Assembly (NCBI RefSeq): GCF_013393385.1
Contig: NZ_AP023239.1
Span: 4,092,001 to 4,156,000, forward strand
From: Paenibacillus sp. URB8-2
Lineage (GTDB): Bacteria; Bacillota; Bacilli; Paenibacillales; Paenibacillaceae
DNA: 64,000 nt
Direction: 5' to 3'
The first letter of the stretch is position 1, and the number at the start of each line of letters is the position of its first letter. Under the pieces are notes generated by a model, which ran no database searches, was not told the DNA's origin, and was given only the letters and a program-made list of their open reading frames with translations. The translations under genes were made by a program, and so were the position numbers. This document shows, in pieces, positions 55,681 to 63,879 of the stretch.

Positions 55681-56377
55681 CAGGATTCACCGTTAACCGA
55701 TACCCGACTCCGAATACCGTAGCAATAAAAGTAGGATTTTTCGGATCGTCACCGAGCTTCTGTCTCAAATTCTTGATATGCACATCTACTGTACGTTCAT
55801 AGCCTTCATATGCATATCCTTGTATCAGGTTTACCAGCTCCAATCTGCTAAATGCTTTCTTGGGGTGACTCGCTAAAGTAAGCAGAAGCTTAAATTCGAT
55901 CGGGGTAAGCGGAATCGTCTCTCCATCTAACGTTATTTCATGCTTTTCAGGATCGATTTGCAGTCTTTTCCCCAGAAAATGCAGCATCTGCTCCTTATGA
56001 TCCGTACCGGAGCGGGTTCTGCGCAATAAGGTGAATACTCTTGCTACAAGCTCTCTCGGACTGAATGGCTTGACCAAATAGTCATCCGCACCAATCATGA
56101 GTCCATTGATTTTATCGTCTTCGTGGCTTTTTGCTGTCAACATGATGATCGGGATATCCGATTCTTTGCGAATTTGCCGGCAAATATCTTCTCCCGATGC
56201 ATCAGGCAGCATGAGGTCCAGGATGACAAGGTCAGGTTTCAAATGGGAAAGTAGCCGCAGTGCGGCTCCTCCTGTTTCCGCTATATAAACGTGATATTCG
56301 TTTTTTTCCAGGTAAGCGCGTATGACATTCAGTATATTCATCTCGTCATCTACGACCAAAATTTTTACGTTCTCCAT
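55670..56377 (-). CDS. OmpR-family response regulator of the copper module
   Basis: About 235 residues: a receiver with KILVVDDEMNILNVI, phospho-Asp in LVILDLMLPDASGED and Lys in DYLVKPFSPRELVARV, then a winged-helix DNA-binding domain (PLTPIEFKLLLTLASHPKKAFSRLELV, YERTVDVHIKNLRQKLGDDP). I favour the ATG at 56377 given AGGTAGGTG upstream; a GTG three codons earlier is also open. OmpR-type regulators bind direct repeats with about 11-base period, the pattern seen before four genes of this module. Confidence 0.92.
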   Translation of the reverse strand: MENVKILVVDDEMNILNVIRAYLEKNEYHVYIAETGGAALRLLSHLKPDLVILDLMLPDASGEDICRQIRKESDIPIIMLTAKSHEDDKINGLMIGADDYLVKPFSPRELVARVFTLLRRTRSGTDHKEQMLHFLGKRLQIDPEKHEITLDGETIPLTPIEFKLLLTLASHPKKAFSRLELVNLIQGYAYEGYERTVDVHIKNLRQKLGDDPKNPTFIATVFGVGYRLTVNPDEA

Positions 56378-56417
56378 GTGCTTCACCTACCTGCGAGTTT
56401 TGCGCTCAGAATAAAGC

Positions 56418-56450
56418 AAGCAGACTCTCTTGTCAACAGAGAGTCTGCTT
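56418..56450 (-). terminator. hairpin between Met-rich gene and regulator
   Basis: AAGCAGACTCTC and GAGAGTCTGCTT form a perfect 12-pair stem with nine-base loop. The minus-side T-run is weak (GCTTTATT), so partial read-through into the two-component genes is plausible, giving high levels of the small protein and low levels of the regulators. Confidence 0.6.
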
Positions 56451-56471
56451 CTAAGTATCAAGTTGTTATGT

Positions 56472-56762
56472 TCACTGACTTACAGCCGTCGAACTGTTCA
56501 TCATGTTCTTCATGGAGCCATTCATCATGTTCCCCATCATACCGCCCGCTTCGCCATTCATCATGCCGGACATACCGTTCCCATTGCTCTTGCAGTTATT
56601 ATACATCTCCTGAAGCTGCTGCTCCGAAACATCCGGATGCATTTGCTTCATCTGAGGGAGCATTTCTTGCAAGCCCTTGTCTTTATCCGTTGCGGCGTAC
56701 ACCGCTGTACCCAGAGCAAACACCATGGTAACTGCTGCCAATACGATCCATATTTTCTTCAT
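56472..56762 (-). CDS. secreted Met-rich small protein 1
   Basis: A 96-residue protein: signal peptide MKKIWIVLAAVTMVFALG with cleavage after VYAA, a helical part (GLQEMLPQMKQMHPDVSEQQLQEMY), one Cys in NNCKSNGNG, then a Met/Gly/Asn-rich tail with repeated GMMN and NMMN. Fifteen or more Met residues in the mature part and the Cys suggest extracellular Cu(I) binding. The gene is upstream of the two-component pair, and a period-11 box lies 40-57 bases before its start, so it is probably the first gene of that unit. Similar in layout to the protein at 60105-60443. Confidence 0.8.
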   Translation of the reverse strand: MKKIWIVLAAVTMVFALGTAVYAATDKDKGLQEMLPQMKQMHPDVSEQQLQEMYNNCKSNGNGMSGMMNGEAGGMMGNMMNGSMKNMMNSSTAVSQ

Positions 56763-56801
56763 TTTCTACCGCCTCCTTGATTTATATCTTACCTAAGAGA
56801 C

Positions 56802-56819
56802 GTGTAGGTTTTATGTAGG
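56802..56819 (-). promoter_or_regulatory. proposed copper regulator box, Met-rich gene 1
   Basis: Minus strand CTACATAAAACCTACA: two identical CTACA half-sites 11 bases apart, the best copy of the motif in the window. Confidence 0.55.
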
Positions 56820-57021
56820 ACTTATGAAGAAGTTATAAAGATTGTCAGTAGGCTCCGTAACCCTCCATTAAGTTTGTCTCTTTTCTTCCGAAATCCGGAG
56901 CAAATGCATTATATTGTTCCTGAATCCCAAACAAGGAATGGCTTAAGTCACATTTGAGAATATTTTCACGAATTTTTCACTACTCAATGTAGATATTCTA
57001 TGTTACCATTCTCACAAGCAT

Positions 57022-57040
57022 TGATATTGATTATCATTTA
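57022..57040 (+). promoter_or_regulatory. Fur box before the FTR1 permease gene
   Basis: GATATTGATTATCATTTAC matches 16 of 19 positions of the Fur consensus GATAATGATTATCATTATC. It lies 14 bases before the start codon and would block transcription when iron is plentiful. Confidence 0.8.
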
Positions 57041-57054
57041 CGGGAGGGTGAACC

Positions 57055-57891
57055 ATGTTTGCAGGCATACTTATTACCTTACGAGAGGGAATCGAAGCTT
57101 TTTTAGTTGTAGGTATTTTAATTGGAATTCTTAGTAAAATGAGGCAAGGTGATAAACGAAAATATATTTGGTGGGGATCGGGAGTTGCCATTGGCCTCAG
57201 TATATTATTGGCATACCTTATCCAATTGTTCTCCATTCAATTCGAAGGAACAAATGCCGAAATATTTGAAATTATCGTAGCTAGCGCCGCCATCGCCATT
57301 TTATCCTATATGGTCATTTGGATGAACAAACAAAGCAGATCTCTTAAAAATAGTTTGGAGAGCAAAATTGTCTCTGCACTACAGAGAAATCAGATGTGGG
57401 GACTTGTTTTCCTTGCCTTTGTGACGATTATCCGGGAAGGTATTGAAACTGCCTTATTTCTCTCGGCTGTAAATGGATCTTCTGAAGGAAGCGGACTCAT
57501 GTTTGGTGCATTTATCGGTTTGGTATTGGCAGCTGTGATCTCTTTTTTCATTGTAAAAGCAACCATTCGGCTAAACCTTCGAATGTTCTTCCTTATTACT
57601 GGAAGCATGGTTATTGTAATTGCTGCGGGATTGGCATCCCATGTTACCATGGCACTTCAAGAATTAGGAATCATTCCTCTCCATGAACTCATCGCTTGGG
57701 ATTTAAGCGGCTTTATCCAGGATGAAAGCCTGTTGGGCAAACTCCTTCACGCCTTTACGGGATATGTCGCCGCCCCTACTGTTATTCAATTGGTGGTTTA
57801 CGTCATTTATATCGCCATTATGCTGCATCTTCTCTGGAAGGGCCCTACTTTCTTCTCAAAGAAACAAGATCCTCTACCCTCGGCAAATTAA
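57055..57891 (+). CDS. FTR1-family iron permease (EfeU-like)
   Basis: A 278-residue membrane protein with seven predicted segments and the two REGIE iron-binding motifs of the family (LREGIEAFLVV near residue 10, IIREGIETALFL near 126). FTR1/EfeU permeases take up iron that has been oxidised by a multicopper ferroxidase or EfeB peroxidase. No efeO/efeB partner is adjacent, but the multicopper oxidase 3 kb upstream could serve as ferroxidase partner. Shine-Dalgarno GGGAGG precedes the ATG, and a Fur box covers the promoter. Confidence 0.9.
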   Translation: MFAGILITLREGIEAFLVVGILIGILSKMRQGDKRKYIWWGSGVAIGLSILLAYLIQLFSIQFEGTNAEIFEIIVASAAIAILSYMVIWMNKQSRSLKNSLESKIVSALQRNQMWGLVFLAFVTIIREGIETALFLSAVNGSSEGSGLMFGAFIGLVLAAVISFFIVKATIRLNLRMFFLITGSMVIVIAAGLASHVTMALQELGIIPLHELIAWDLSGFIQDESLLGKLLHAFTGYVAAPTVIQLVVYVIYIAIMLHLLWKGPTFFSKKQDPLPSAN

Positions 57892-57903
57892 TCGTCAAAA
57901 AAA

Positions 57904-57942
57904 GATGCCAGCGCTATCCTTAAGAGATGAATTGCTGGCATC
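57904..57942. terminator. hairpin after the FTR1 gene
   Basis: GATGCCAGC and GCTGGCATC, nine perfect pairs, 12 bases past the stop. The T-run is on the minus side (CTTTTTTT), so it is stronger for minus-strand transcripts. Confidence 0.6.
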
Positions 57943-58865
57943 CTAAATTTCACTATTCATAAATTCACTCCTCATATGCCGGCAATTGTAATTGTATCAA
58001 TACCAGTTACATCAAGGAAACGAGACCAGTCAATATTGAAGCAAAATCAATTGCATAACTATGCCAAGGGTTACACCACGGCGATTTCACTACGCGTCTC
58101 GGTACTGTCTTATGCAGCAATCCGCCAATGCCCCCATTAATTTGCTCATCTTCTGCAAGTTGGGAGGTTATCGTCTCAAGGAGTAGCTTTGATAGATCTG
58201 TCTTGCGTTCTCCGCTTGTTTTTCGGTATAGGTTACTTCTCTTTCTCTGGTTTTGCGGCTTAGGGGCTGTAACGGCCACAACACAGAATGTCGCAGAAGC
58301 TGTATGTCCTTTCATATCCAATCTTTAATCATCCTACTGCCCATCCTATGAAACTGAACACTCTTTGACGTTAATTGCGGGGTAGTTTTGCCCTCTTTTC
58401 TCTTGGCTTCAGGATGTAACTGCCGTCTGCCCTATTCTTTCAGTTCCCAATTTCCAGTAACTTTATATAAACCTCATATAAACCACACATCTTACTGTTA
58501 CACTAAAAATGAAATCAATGGTCTATCATCTTTTCTCAAAACTTAACTCAAATTTCAAGGAGGAATGTTCATGTTAGGAATGAATAGTTTGTCAGGATCA
58601 AGAGGTATGTCAAGTGATTGCAAAATGGAAAATATGCATGCAGATTCTACAATAAACAACCTAGAATAACCCAGAAAAGCAAAGAATCTGATCAGAATAT
58701 CCAGTCAAATAAAATACCTGACAAATTTCTCGGTAATGCAATCGATTTAAAGCTGTAAATTACATTTATGAAAGAAAATTCCAGTATATAAACGTGCTAG
58801 TGTAAGCATCTCATTAACTCCGCACTCGTTAGAAAAAAACCTGCTATATATTCGGCATTTAATAT
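57943..58865. other. gene-poor stretch between FTR1 and IS630
   Basis: About 920 bases. A 104-residue minus-strand frame at 58007-58321 (RKTDLSKLLLETITSQLAEDEQ in its middle) has no good ribosome site and no family resemblance. The only well-equipped frame is the 32-codon one at 58571. No RNA gene recognised. Confidence 0.5.
58571..58669 (+). CDS. possible 32-residue Met/Cys/His peptide
   Basis: ATG seven bases after a perfect AAGGAGG; the peptide begins MLGMNSLSGSRGMSSDC and has five Met, one Cys and one His in 32 residues. Its composition resembles the Met-rich copper-module proteins but it lacks a signal peptide. It may be a small metal-binding peptide or a truncated gene start. Confidence 0.4.
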   Translation: MLGMNSLSGSRGMSSDCKMENMHADSTINNLE

Positions 58866-59939
58866 TTAGAATTGAAGACATAAGCGTTCAACTGTGGCAG
58901 CGGGCGTTTCATTAATCAAACGGATAAATCCTTGAACAACTTTGCGAATTTTTTGTACCGAGTCGAAGAAGACATTATGAATTACGGATGATTTTAACCA
59001 GCCCCACAATTCTTCAATCATGTTCAAATTCGGACTATACGGAGGCAAATAAACCAAGGTGAGTTTGGCTTGATGTTCTTTTAAAAAAGGCTGGATGAGG
59101 TCTGCGTGATGAATTCGTGCATTGTCCAAAATCATCACGATTCGGTCGCCTTCATACTTTTCCAAGACGCGTTCCAGAAAGGACAAGAATTCTTTGGCGG
59201 TATACTGTTCTTCTTGTACGCAAAACACTTCGCCGGATTCATAATCCAGCGTCCCGATCAGCTTCGCTCCCCAATGCTTGCCGTAGGTGGGAATGATTTT
59301 TGCTGCCCCTTGGGAAACCAGGTACGAGAAAGCGCTTGGTAATCCCGGATCATGGACTCATCTTCAAACAGAATCCGGTCGATGCGCCCAGCGAGGAGTT
59401 TTTAACTCCTGAAAGTGTTCTTTGAATTCTTCTTGTTTCTGTGGGTCTGCTTTAGCCAGTGTGTAGGTCGGCTTCGTAAAGCTAAGCTTCAAACGGTACA
59501 AAAGGTCTCGTGTCCCTCGATCCGAATACCGAATATTCCACTTTTGTTCGATCCATTTCCGAACGAGTGGAGAAGTCCAGTTCATCTGGGAAGGAAATCC
59601 TTGATCCTCGGGCGTTTGATTCGTTATCACTTCATACACTTGTTGCTCTTGTTCAGCAGTTAACAAGCGATGTCGTCCTGGAGGACGTCCGATTTGTAGC
59701 CCCTGCATCCCTTGCTCTCGGTAAGCTTTGCTGTAGTTATATAAGGTCGCAACCGTTCGTCCTGTCACTTCGGAAATTCGTTCGTAGGATTCGCCAAGTA
59801 ACAGCAGGAGGATCGTCTGATACCTTTCGTGCATCCGTAAATCTTTGTTTATTTTCATCGCGGCTTTGATTTCCAGAATGGCTGCTGCTTTGTGTTCTTC
59901 TGCCACACCAACTCGTACACTCATTTGTATCGTCTCCAA
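58866..59939 (-). pseudogene. IS630-family transposase with two frameshifts
   Basis: The first frame (59364-59939) gives the DNA-binding half: ERYQTILLLLLGESYERISEVTGRTVATLYNYSKAY, with linker GRPPGRHRLL. The reading then needs a shift near 59395 (TTAAAAACTCC) to give RILFEDESMIRDYQALSRTWFPKGQQK and another near 59300 (GCAAAAATC) to reach YGKHWGAKLIGTLDYESGEVFCVQEEQ and the DDE half in 58866-59228 (VMILDNARIHHADLIQPFL, YLPPYSPNLNMIEELWGWLK). Both breaks are at A-runs. The added length, about 357 residues, is normal. Different lineage from the IS630 at 44352. It probably cannot move. Confidence 0.85.
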
Positions 59940-60104
59940 TAATCATCGTATTGAAGACTATTATACTGGAATTTATTTCTTTGTGGGTTGTGCATGATCG
60001 CTCAACTCAATTTATTTTTCGCCGGGTATATAGATTTCTAGCAGGCTCACACTCTGAAAAATTCGCCCCGTTCTAAAGTCCGGCCATAAGCCAAGCTTAC
60101 ATTC

Positions 60105-60443
60105 TTACTGGCTCGCCGCGGGCTGTTGTTTCAACGTCTCAAGGCACTTTTCCATCATTTGCTTTCCTTCCGGGGTTTGCATCATTTGCATCATTTCATC
60201 CATATTTCCACTACCCATTGTCTTCATCTGATCCTGCATATTCCCTTGAGGAGCTTGTTCAGAGGTTTGCTTTGCATCTGCTTTTGAAGCTTGTGCAGTA
60301 GGGTGGTGCTGGGCATGTTCGGCCTGTGACACCTGAGTCGGTTCTTGCTTCTTCGAATCATTATTCGCCGCCCACACCACTTGACCTACTACCAGTAACG
60401 TTCCTAGTACGGCTATGACAACCAGCAATCTCTTCTTTGACAT
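60105..60443 (-). CDS. secreted Met/His-rich small protein 2
   Basis: A 112-residue protein: signal peptide KKRLLVVIAVLGTLLVVGQVVWA, a Gln/His/Ala-rich linker (QAEHAQHHPTAQA), then a Met-rich end (NMQDQMKTMGSGNMDEMMQMMQTPEGKQMMEKCLETL) with one Cys. ATG at 60443 chosen because GGAGGG lies seven bases upstream. Layout and Met-Cys composition parallel the protein at 56472-56762, so it is probably a second extracellular Cu(I) buffer. A period-11 box lies 66-82 bases before the start. Confidence 0.78.
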   Translation of the reverse strand: MSKKRLLVVIAVLGTLLVVGQVVWAANNDSKKQEPTQVSQAEHAQHHPTAQASKADAKQTSEQAPQGNMQDQMKTMGSGNMDEMMQMMQTPEGKQMMEKCLETLKQQPAASQ

Positions 60444-60508
60444 TGTAAATCCCTCCATATCTTGTGTTTCTTTATGCTTTTATCATACACATTCTTTTTG
60501 TTGAATCT

Positions 60509-60525
60509 ATGTAGAGAATATGTGG
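60509..60525 (-). promoter_or_regulatory. proposed copper regulator box, Met-rich gene 2
   Basis: Minus strand CCACATATTCTCTACA: half-sites CCACA and CTACA starting 11 bases apart, the same layout as before the oxidase gene. Confidence 0.5.
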
Positions 60526-60546
60526 AAAGTAAGGAGTTGAACAAAC

Positions 60547-60690
60547 TTATTCTTCGTAATACACTTTGACTGTATATCCTCCAAGCTCACTGATCAATGG
60601 CGCCATCAGGTTTTCGATAATACGTTGATCTTGAAAGGACCGGTCATCCTAATATCCGGCTCTCGCTTCGAAATTCATTATTGAATCCAC
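60547..60690 (-). pseudogene. decayed end of an unknown gene
   Basis: The minus frame reads VDSIMNFEARAGY, an in-frame TAG, then DDRSFQDQRIIENLMAPLISELGGYTVKVYYEE and stop. The part after the TAG has the look of real coding sequence. No start and no family recognised. Confidence 0.45.
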
Positions 60691-60929
60691 TTCTTTATCC
60701 ACGCTTGACCAACAAATTTGCCTGTTCTTAAGCCGAGACCTGTTCTTTTATTGTACTTACCTTAATGTCATTTCACTTTCCTTGCATCTTTGGACTTGCT
60801 AATACCTTATCTTTTCAATGTATTATGGATTCTATCAGCAATGCCCTGGCGTTCAAATATATTTATTAAAATAAAAAAATCCAAGTCTCCAAAATGGGTA
60901 CTCAGATTTGACCTTTGTTACGTACACAC

Positions 60930-61410
60930 CTGGCTATACTTGAAAAACAGCTATTCTCTCTTTCGTATTCTCACTGAACGGAGCTTGGTTCCTACTATTC
61001 CAAAGATTTCTCCATTGGCCTGTAATTGGGATCTGGTGGCATTGGTAATGTCCTACTTGATGAATGACCTGAATTCCCCTTTCCAGTTGTTCAAGCCTAG
61101 CTCTCATGGCTTCCGAAGCATCTTTAGTCGTATATTAAACAGAATCGATCAAGGAACGAATTTATTGGGCGGACTGCTCCGATTACACTGCAAGCTTTTA
61201 CATTTCACCCGTAACCATCGTAAATTCTCGTCCCTGCTCTATTGCTCGGGCAGTTTCAATGAGAGTAATAAGCGTCAACAAATTCGTTTAAGTCGTAATC
61301 TTCATAATTACAACAATGATAAGTTCGATTCTCTCGGACTATGGCTAAAGACCTTTAATTTTATTCGCTAACTGCCGAGTTGTTGGATCTAAATGAAGGA
61401 TTCCTTGACC
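60930..61410 (-). pseudogene. decayed methyl-accepting chemotaxis receptor fragment
   Basis: Read on the minus strand with several stops and shifts: KIKGL..YSERIELIIVVIMKITT, then TNLLTLITLIETARAIEQGREFTMVTGEM (plus 61205-61285), which mirrors the receptor hairpin tip [32 protein letters not shown], and later DASEAMRARLEQLERGIQVIHQ. Only part of the signalling domain remains. The long plus-strand frame here is its shadow. Confidence 0.65.
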
Positions 61411-61612
61411 AGATGTGAGGTTGGATTTGTTCCCGTGCTCAGCCCTTTCTACCATCTTTACGAAAGCAAACGCCCACTTGGGAAGAGATTACGACGATGT
61501 ACTGTATCGTAAAAAATATGTAGCCACGTTCACGGGATTATCACAAAAACCACATGGTTTCTCTACAAATTTACTCTACGATAAGAACAAATCTAAACTG
61601 GAGGGATAAAAT

Positions 61613-62185
61613 ATGATTACCGGTCAATCCAATGATTATGATGACCTGAATGCAGATCCCCTTCTCCTTCATAAGGCTTTTGAAATGAGCAGAGGAGACG
61701 ATAATCAAATTTCGGAATTGATTAATCAAACATTGCGAGCATATATCAACCAAACGAAACTGGAGACTTTAGGATACAGGGAGACTCTCTTCCATCTGGC
61801 AAAATACAATGAAGTAAAGAAATTATTTGTCAAACCAATAGCCAAGCATGAGATCAAGCACGACCTAAATACTCACCTGAATGATCCCAACTTCTGCGGA
61901 GTAATCTATCCATCTGCTGTAGTTGAAGTTTTCATGACTCCCAAAGGCAATATCCTTATGCAAAAATCTGTGGATCGGGAAATCCACTTTTGCAACGGCG
62001 TCGTCATCCGGGATCATACATCCCCTAGAATCATGGAATTTAAGGTGCTGGATCATGCGGATTCTATCCGAAGAGAACTTCCCGATTTAATGCATGCTTC
62101 TGTTACAGCAGTATTGAACTCAAAAGGATCAAATCGGCTTTTAAAGGAGTTAGATAGAGATTTTATTGATGCACTCGAGTTGTAA
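61613..62185 (+). CDS. 190-residue protein of unknown function
   Basis: A well-formed gene: GGAGGG seven bases before the ATG, no internal breaks, and its own terminator. The protein is soluble, starts MITGQSNDYDDLNADPLLLHKAFEM, has a helical N-terminal third and a beta-rich centre (FCGVIYPSAVVEVFMTPKGNILMQKSVDREIHFCNGVVIRDHTS), and ends LLKELDRDFIDALEL. No catalytic or binding motif is recognised. Neighbours are decayed genes, so it may be selected for its own sake on the element. Confidence 0.75.
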   Translation: MITGQSNDYDDLNADPLLLHKAFEMSRGDDNQISELINQTLRAYINQTKLETLGYRETLFHLAKYNEVKKLFVKPIAKHEIKHDLNTHLNDPNFCGVIYPSAVVEVFMTPKGNILMQKSVDREIHFCNGVVIRDHTSPRIMEFKVLDHADSIRRELPDLMHASVTAVLNSKGSNRLLKELDRDFIDALEL

Positions 62186-62200
62186 ACAGATATACGGTAT

Positions 62201-62224
62201 AAAGGAGCCCTCCGCGGCTCCTTT
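62201..62224 (+). terminator. terminator of the unknown gene
   Basis: AAAGGAGCC / GGCTCCTTT nine-pair stem followed by ATTGTTTG, 16 bases after the stop. Confidence 0.85.
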
Positions 62225-62234
62225 ATTGTTTGTT

Positions 62235-63610
62235 ACAAAATGTTCACGAGGTATTGGAGTTAACTGGGTTGAATAACCACCGCGAGTTCGAGATTTGTAC
62301 TTTTTCCACGTGTTTCTTCGACTGTCTCAACAAGTCGACCGCCAAACCTCTTTCTGATCGAATTCGTGCACTTTATATTTATCCATCTACTTCCAATGAA
62401 GTTCCAACATATATTAACACTTAGGCGGTATTGTATTAACGCTGGTCCAATTATAGGGGCAAATGGCTTATTACAGTAACTATCTTAAAAACACCACTTT
62501 CCACTTATCGCCAAATTTCGATTTTTGCAGTACAATAGTCACATAATAATCGAGCCGTTCTATACGTCTTCCAAATGCTACTACGCTTATTCGGACTGGC
62601 TTCTTTTTCGGGTCAAGAACCCTCAGCAGACTTCTTAAACCTTCTAGCTCAGCTTCAGATCACGCCGCTCTCAACCGACACGAGTCTTTTTCAAAGATTC
62701 TTTTCTCTAAACGATGCTGTAGCCCGATAAGATAATCCTTCCATGAGACATTCTCCAGGTCTTTTCATCCAGGCTGTGCCAAAATGCTTCAATTCGTCCT
62801 ATTCGGTAACGGTTCTGTTTCATTTGGTCAGGGCCTCTTCCGGAATAGACAAACTCGTAACCGCAACTTAAGCTAGCCGGTTCCTGAACGGCGAGTAATC
62901 TGCAATTCATTGATTACTGCTTCTCCATAATGTTCGACGGCTCGGTTTAGACAAGACCAAGGTCCATTTACAAAAAAGGGCGTAGTCGGTCTTACATCGA
63001 CCTGACGAATAATCTTAGCTGTAAGTCATACACTCCAGCGATTCCAGCAATTGTTGGCTATAGAAATTCACATGTTGTACTTCAAGCTTACGCTGCCGGA
63101 TATGCTGATTCGGTGTTAGGAAGCCGTGCTGATCCATGAAAGAGAGCAGGTATCTTCTGGCATTGAATAGATTGGGAAATTAAGTTACATTCATCAAACG
63201 TTGAATATCTTATGCTATTCCCGATAGATCCCTCGTCTGATCAAACGGATCGGTAACGCAGGGATATGCTCGACCAATAGAGGCATGAATATCTTCACTA
63301 TAGCACTCATGACAAAAAGATCTGTTAGGTGCTGGCCGTTATTTCAACAAAAGAAGAGGATGCGAGAACCATCTTGCTATTCATCAGCTTTCTTAACCGT
63401 TTAGCATGCTCTACGGGCAGGTATGGCGTATAGTAAGGATATAGCATGAACCTATCAATCTAATCATCAGAGGAGAGGACAGCCTTAAAAAGGAATGGCG
63501 CTTCTCAAGCACACTCAGATGACTTAGAAGATCGATAGTGGGATAAAGATGCGCAAAAAAAGGAAGCAGGATAAGCTGCAAACAGCTATCCGCTTCCTCC
63601 CACACCATAC
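62235..63610. other. 1.4 kb of decayed sequence without intact gene
   Basis: At 62237-62299 the plus strand reads QNVHEVLELTGLNNHREFEIC, like the C-terminal end of a STAS (anti-sigma antagonist) domain. On the minus strand, pieces such as NLFNARRYLLSFMDQHGFLTPNQHIRQRKLEVQHV (63070-63180) and YEFVYSGRGPDQMKQNRYRIGRIEAFW (62770-62860) look like former coding sequence, broken by stops; a replication-type protein is one possibility but unproven. No RNA genes seen. Confidence 0.45.
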
Positions 63611-63613
63611 CTT

Positions 63614-63820
63614 TTACAGAACGTCATAACCTTGCTCTTCGATCGTATCCTTAATTTGGTCCAAAGTTACTTCTGATTCTTTAAATTCCACGGTTACATC
63701 TTGATCCCTCAAATTGACTTTTACCCATTCGATTCCCGAAAGTTTGTTTACTGCCCCATCAATGGAATGGACACAATGATTACAGGACATTCCGTCTACT
63801 TTCAATACCGCATTGGCCAT
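63614..63820 (-). CDS. copZ: CopZ copper chaperone
   Basis: A 68-residue heavy-metal-associated protein starting MANAVLKVDGMSCNHCVHSIDG; the MSCNHC (MxCxxC) motif binds Cu(I). The fold pattern KVDGMSC...GIEWVKVNLRDQDVTVEF...IKDTIEEQGYDV is complete. It delivers copper to the CopA pump encoded just upstream. The open frame extends 47 codons further up, but that part overlaps the end of copA and lacks a ribosome site; AAGGAG precedes this ATG. Confidence 0.95.
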   Translation of the reverse strand: MANAVLKVDGMSCNHCVHSIDGAVNKLSGIEWVKVNLRDQDVTVEFKESEVTLDQIKDTIEEQGYDVL

Positions 63821-63879
63821 GTTCTTCACTTCTCCTTTATGAATTGTATTTATAGAAATCCCCAATGAGAGGAGAATTC

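Noticed and set aside
58007..58321. 104-residue minus-strand gene
   Set aside because: No ribosome site, no recognisable motif and atypical composition; left as uncertain intergenic sequence.
60790..61371. 193-residue plus-strand open frame
   Set aside because: It is the shadow of a decayed minus-strand chemotaxis receptor; its own translation has no family features or ribosome site.
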